Positions 61,590 to 64,000 of a stretch of 64,000 nt of DNA are shown one piece after another; the stretch's first letter is position 1, and each line of letters opens with the position of its first letter. The stretch is from the NCBI GenBank assembly GCA_963772595.1, contig CAVYXZ010000013.1, positions 310,001 through 374,000 on the forward strand, given 5' to 3'. The stretch is from CAVYXZ01 sp963772595. GTDB taxonomy: Bacteria > Chloroflexota > Anaerolineae > Aggregatilineales > Phototrophicaceae. A program made the translations under genes and the position numbers. Under the pieces are notes generated by a model. It had not been told where the DNA came from and ran no database searches. It saw nothing but the letters and a program-made list of their open reading frames with translations.

Positions 61590-61655
61590 AAATTAGTCGA
61601 GGGCTTTGCCCCCGAACCCCCACCAGGAGATAGCATCTCCTGGACCTCTTGCCTT
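61590..61655. repeat. GC-rich palindromic intergenic element
   Basis: This gap between two convergent genes holds a GGGC-TTT-GCCC type hairpin followed by a C-rich tract and then a perfect nine-base palindrome, CCAGGAGAT-AGC-ATCTCCTGG (61623-61643). The tandem double-hairpin layout is like REP/MITE-type repeats scattered in many bacterial genomes. No second copy is seen in this window. Confidence 0.55.
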
Positions 61656-61674
61656 GTCGCCGGTTCAAGATGCG

Positions 61675-63418
61675 TCAGGGGGTAATAGACCAGTCCTGAA
61701 GGGTGAGGAAGCGATCCGCCGGGGCGGCGATGAAGCCCAACTGCACGCCTTTGACCTGGGCGGTGGTGACGTAAGTGAAGAGTGGATAGTAAAGCGGGAT
61801 GGCGATAGCGCGCTCGACGAAATCCTTTTGAAACTGTTCATACAATTCTTTGCGATTGATCCCGCTGGGGTCGCGCCGGGCACGTTCCAGCAGTTCGCTG
61901 ATGTCGCTGTCGTCCACGCCGCCGTAGTTCTCGCCATCGGGGTACTGACCTTGATGCCAGAAGCCGTAAAGATCCGGGTCGGCGCTGCCGCCCAGCGAGA
62001 GTTCGACCAGGGCCGCGTCGAAATCGCCTGAATCGAGCCGCGATTGATAGGTTTCCTGATCGACACTTTCGACCGTGACATCCAGATTCAGCTGTGACCA
62101 TTGGGCGGCGATATCCTGTCCCAGGCTGACCAGGGCTGGATCGTCTGGCATGAGGATGCTGAAGCTGAGCAGATAGGGCGATTCGGTGGCGTCTTCGTCA
62201 CTGCTGGCATTGCCCAGATTGGCCGTATCGAGCAGGAAGCGGGCCGTCGTAAGATCGCTGCTGGGCCAGGTCAGATCGCTCTCGTAGGCCCAGTTGCCGG
62301 GCCAGAGCGGACTGTTGGCTGGGACCGCCCGGCTGCGCAACCAGCGCTCGACCACCGAGGCCCGGTCCAGGCCCGACGCCAGGGCGACGCGGACGCGCTG
62401 CTCGCGGAAATAAGGTGTTTCATCGCGCTGCCAGTTGAAGATAAGCATCCCGACGCTGGCATCCAACGCGCTGTGGATCTCAAACTGAGCCGGGTTGATG
62501 GTGTTCAACAGGGCCTGACGCTGATTTGTCGTGGCAAGGCCGTCGAGTTCGCCCGCGCTCAAGGCGCTGACGGCATCGCCGAAGGTCGGGTAGACCATAA
62601 AGCTCAGGCGGTCGATGGCGTAGCCAGCCTGACCTTCAGGGCGCTGGCGATAGACCGGGGCCACGCGCAGGTCGATCTGCTGGATTCCGCCGCCACCGCT
62701 GCGCAGGGCCTCAAGTTGGTAGGGACCGGTGCCGATAGGCGACAGGTTGAAGGGATGGCTGGCAAGCTGGGCCGCGGGCGTGCCTTGGAGCGCGTGCGCG
62801 GGCAGGATGCCGATCCGAAGCTTGGCCGGAAAGCTGCTCAATGGCTGTGTCAGACGGAAGCGGACCAGATGCGGGCCGAGTTTCTCCGTTTCGACCGTCT
62901 GCCAGAAGGCACCGAGGGCAGGTGAACCGGGAAAGTCCGGTGCGCTGAGGCTTTGCATGGTGAACAGGACGTCGTCGGCGGTAAAGGGTAGGCCGTCCTG
63001 CCACAGCACGTCATCGCGCAGCGTGACGACATATTCGAGATAATCGGAGGAGACGACCCAGTTTTTCGCCAGGTCTGGCACCGGCTCGCCGTAGATGTCG
63101 ATGCGGGTAAGTCCCTCAAAGATGAGCGAAGTCAGATTCCCGCTCTGCCGCGTTGAGATCAGCCAGCAGGGGGTTCAGGCGCTGGACCTGACCTACCAGC
63201 CCCTCGTGGAACTCGCTGATGTCGCTGGTTTCCGGCGGAATAATAACGCCCGGATTGGGCGTAATCGTGGGCGGAAGGGCTGCTGTCGCGCTGGGCAGCG
63301 GCGGCGGGGTCGCGGTGACTTCAGCAGGCGTGCTGTCCTGGCGGCTGAGCAGGGCAGCGGGAAACAAAATCGCCGCCACAACGAGGGCGACGAACTGCCA
63401 GCGAAATCCACGCAGCAT
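61675..63418 (-). CDS. Oligopeptide-type ABC transporter substrate-binding protein, one frameshift
   Basis: SBP_bac_5 family. An N-terminal membrane or signal segment (about residues 5-24) and a Thr-Pro-rich stretch lead to Gly-Gln-Val-Gln-Arg-Leu-Asn-Pro-Leu. Then Phe-Glu-Gly-Leu-Thr, Leu-Arg-Asp-Asp-Val-Leu-Trp-Gln-Asp-Gly-Leu-Pro-Phe-Thr-Ala-Asp-Asp-Val, and Pro-Ile-Gly-Thr-Gly-Pro-Tyr follow, all hallmarks of the family. A +1 shift near 63140 separates Asn-Ala-Ala-Glu-Arg from the conserved Leu-Thr-Ser-Leu-Ile-Phe-Glu-Gly. Corrected length 580 residues. There is no lipobox Cys and no permease or ATPase genes adjoin. Confidence 0.9.
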
Positions 63419-63446
63419 GAAAGCGGGTCCGCAGCCGGAAAAGCGT

Positions 63447-63680
63447 TTAGCTGAAGACCAGCACTGCCAGGATCGAGATGCTGAGGAAGAGAATCGAGAC
63501 AGCGATGGTCAGTTGAAACAGCGTCTTTTCGAGACCACGCCGCGTGCGTGCGATTCCGCCGCCTGCATCACCGCCGAGCAGACTGCCGAGACCGCCGCCT
63601 TTGACCTGGAGCAGAACCAGTACCACCAGCAGCACCGAAACGATGATTGCGGCAATTTGCAGGGCTACCTGAATATTCAT
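63447..63680 (-). CDS. secG: Protein translocase subunit SecG
   Basis: 77 residues from the ATG at 63680, which has AGGA eight bases upstream; an ATG at 63689 is possible. Two membrane helices flank the diagnostic loop Leu-Leu-Gln-Val-Lys-Gly-Gly-Gly-Leu-Gly-Ser-Leu-Leu-Gly-Gly, followed by Arg-Arg-Gly-Leu-Glu-Lys-Thr-Leu-Phe. SecG is the small stimulating subunit of the SecYEG channel. The substrate-binding protein gene lies 28 bases downstream. gpmI is divergent. Confidence 0.93.
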   Translation of the reverse strand: MNIQVALQIAAIIVSVLLVVLVLLQVKGGGLGSLLGGDAGGGIARTRRGLEKTLFQLTIAVSILFLSISILAVLVFS

Positions 63681-63804
63681 GAAGTTCATCCTATATCCAT
63701 CAGCGCAAGGCAGTATAGCATTCTGATAGACGATCATCAAGCCTTGACGCCTGGATGGGTCGTGTTACAACTGAAGCATATGGTATAGCGGCTGAGGAGC
63801 GAAG

Positions 63805-64000
63805 ATGACTAAACCGGTGATGTTAATCATTCTTGATGGCTGGGGTATCCGGGAGATGGAGGTTGGCAACGCGGTCAAGCAGGCGAAGACACCTAATTTC
63901 GACCGCTGGCTGCGAACGCGCGAACGCGCAGTGGTACATACTTCTGGCGAGTACGTGGGCCTCGTCTCCGGCCAGATGGGGAATTCAGAGGTCGGCCACT
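63805..64000 (+). CDS. gpmI: 2,3-bisphosphoglycerate-independent phosphoglycerate mutase, 5' part
   Basis: Cut by the window end. 65 residues are visible: Val-Met-Leu-Ile-Ile-Leu-Asp-Gly-Trp-Gly (metal-binding Asp), Lys-Thr-Pro-Asn-Phe-Asp, and Gly-Gln-Met-Gly-Asn-Ser-Glu-Val-Gly-His, where the Ser is the phosphorylated catalytic residue. It interconverts 3- and 2-phosphoglycerate in glycolysis. GAGGAG lies before the ATG. Confidence 0.96.
   Translation, partial: MTKPVMLIILDGWGIREMEVGNAVKQAKTPNFDRWLRTRERAVVHTSGEYVGLVSGQMGNSEVGH

Noticed and set aside
1..64000. CRISPR arrays, tRNA or rRNA genes and insertion sequences
   Set aside because: No regularly spaced repeats, cloverleaf-type sequences, rRNA stretches or transposase motifs were seen on either strand by reading alone; a covariance-model search was not possible.

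Overview
The window looks like a piece of a Chloroflexota (Anaerolineae-like) chromosome, probably a metagenome-derived or lightly polished assembly. Evidence for the lineage is indirect: a moderately GC-rich genome, a secreted or membrane protein with Thr-Pro linkers before an SH3 domain, a membrane-bound pyrophosphatase, a bacterial-type HMG-CoA reductase beside an archaeal-style HMG-CoA synthase/DUF35 pair, and a membrane-anchored baseplate-J-like protein between alaS and ruvX. No rRNA, tRNA, CRISPR array or insertion sequence was seen. No stretch longer than about 300 bases lacks a gene.

Layout. 0-0.65 kb: a ParE/RelE-like toxin with its antitoxin. 0.7-3.5 kb (minus): FHA-winged-helix regulator, a membrane-anchored protein of unknown function, miaA and yraN. 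3.6-5.7 kb: membrane pyrophosphatase and a strong terminator. 5.8-8.9 kb (minus): mevalonate-entry module (HMG-CoA reductase, HMG-CoA synthase, split DUF35 protein). 9-13.2 kb: polysaccharide deacetylase, small membrane protein, alpha-oxoamine synthase resembling serine palmitoyltransferase, J-domain protein, glutamate formimidoyltransferase. 13.2-17.4 kb (minus): sugar operon with aldo/keto reductase, two tandem Gfo/Idh oxidoreductases and an NAD-dependent epimerase. 17.5-23.2 kb: GT1 glycosyltransferase, MarR regulator with tandem operators, and a heterodimeric ABC exporter. 23.3-25.2 kb: secreted nuclease.

25.4-40.4 kb is a pentose-use island. A divergent set (ketoglutarate-semialdehyde dehydrogenase, YjhG/YagF-type pentonate dehydratase, SDR dehydrogenase, 2-keto-3-deoxy-pentonate dehydratase of the FAH fold) can be read as a complete Weimberg-type route from pentose to 2-oxoglutarate. 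Further on lie a polyol dehydrogenase, an acetyl xylan esterase, ribulokinase, a class II aldolase/epimerase and a FucI/AraA-like isomerase, which would serve the isomerase-kinase route. msrB, a WbuC-type cupin and a secreted cyclophilin sit between the two halves.

40.5-52.8 kb holds mostly housekeeping and envelope genes: UbiA prenyltransferase, phosphoribosyltransferase, WYL regulator, SH3 protein, DsbA-like protein, pyrimidine-nucleoside phosphorylase, a small substrate-binding lipoprotein, MltG, amidase, DinB, RuvX and the baseplate-J-like protein. 52.8-64 kb: alaS, glgB, tyrS, zinc alcohol dehydrogenase, cyclic-nucleotide-binding protein, an orphan CoA-transferase beta subunit, oligopeptide-binding protein, secG and the start of gpmI.

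A dominating oddity is frameshifts. By hand I find about 44 sites in 19 genes, and about 42 are single-base gains (+1). They include several in each of tyrS, alaS and glgB. Restoring one base per site gives lengths divisible by three and family-typical sizes in every case checked. The simplest reading is insertion-type consensus error rather than decay. I therefore annotate these genes as whole CDSs and list the sites.
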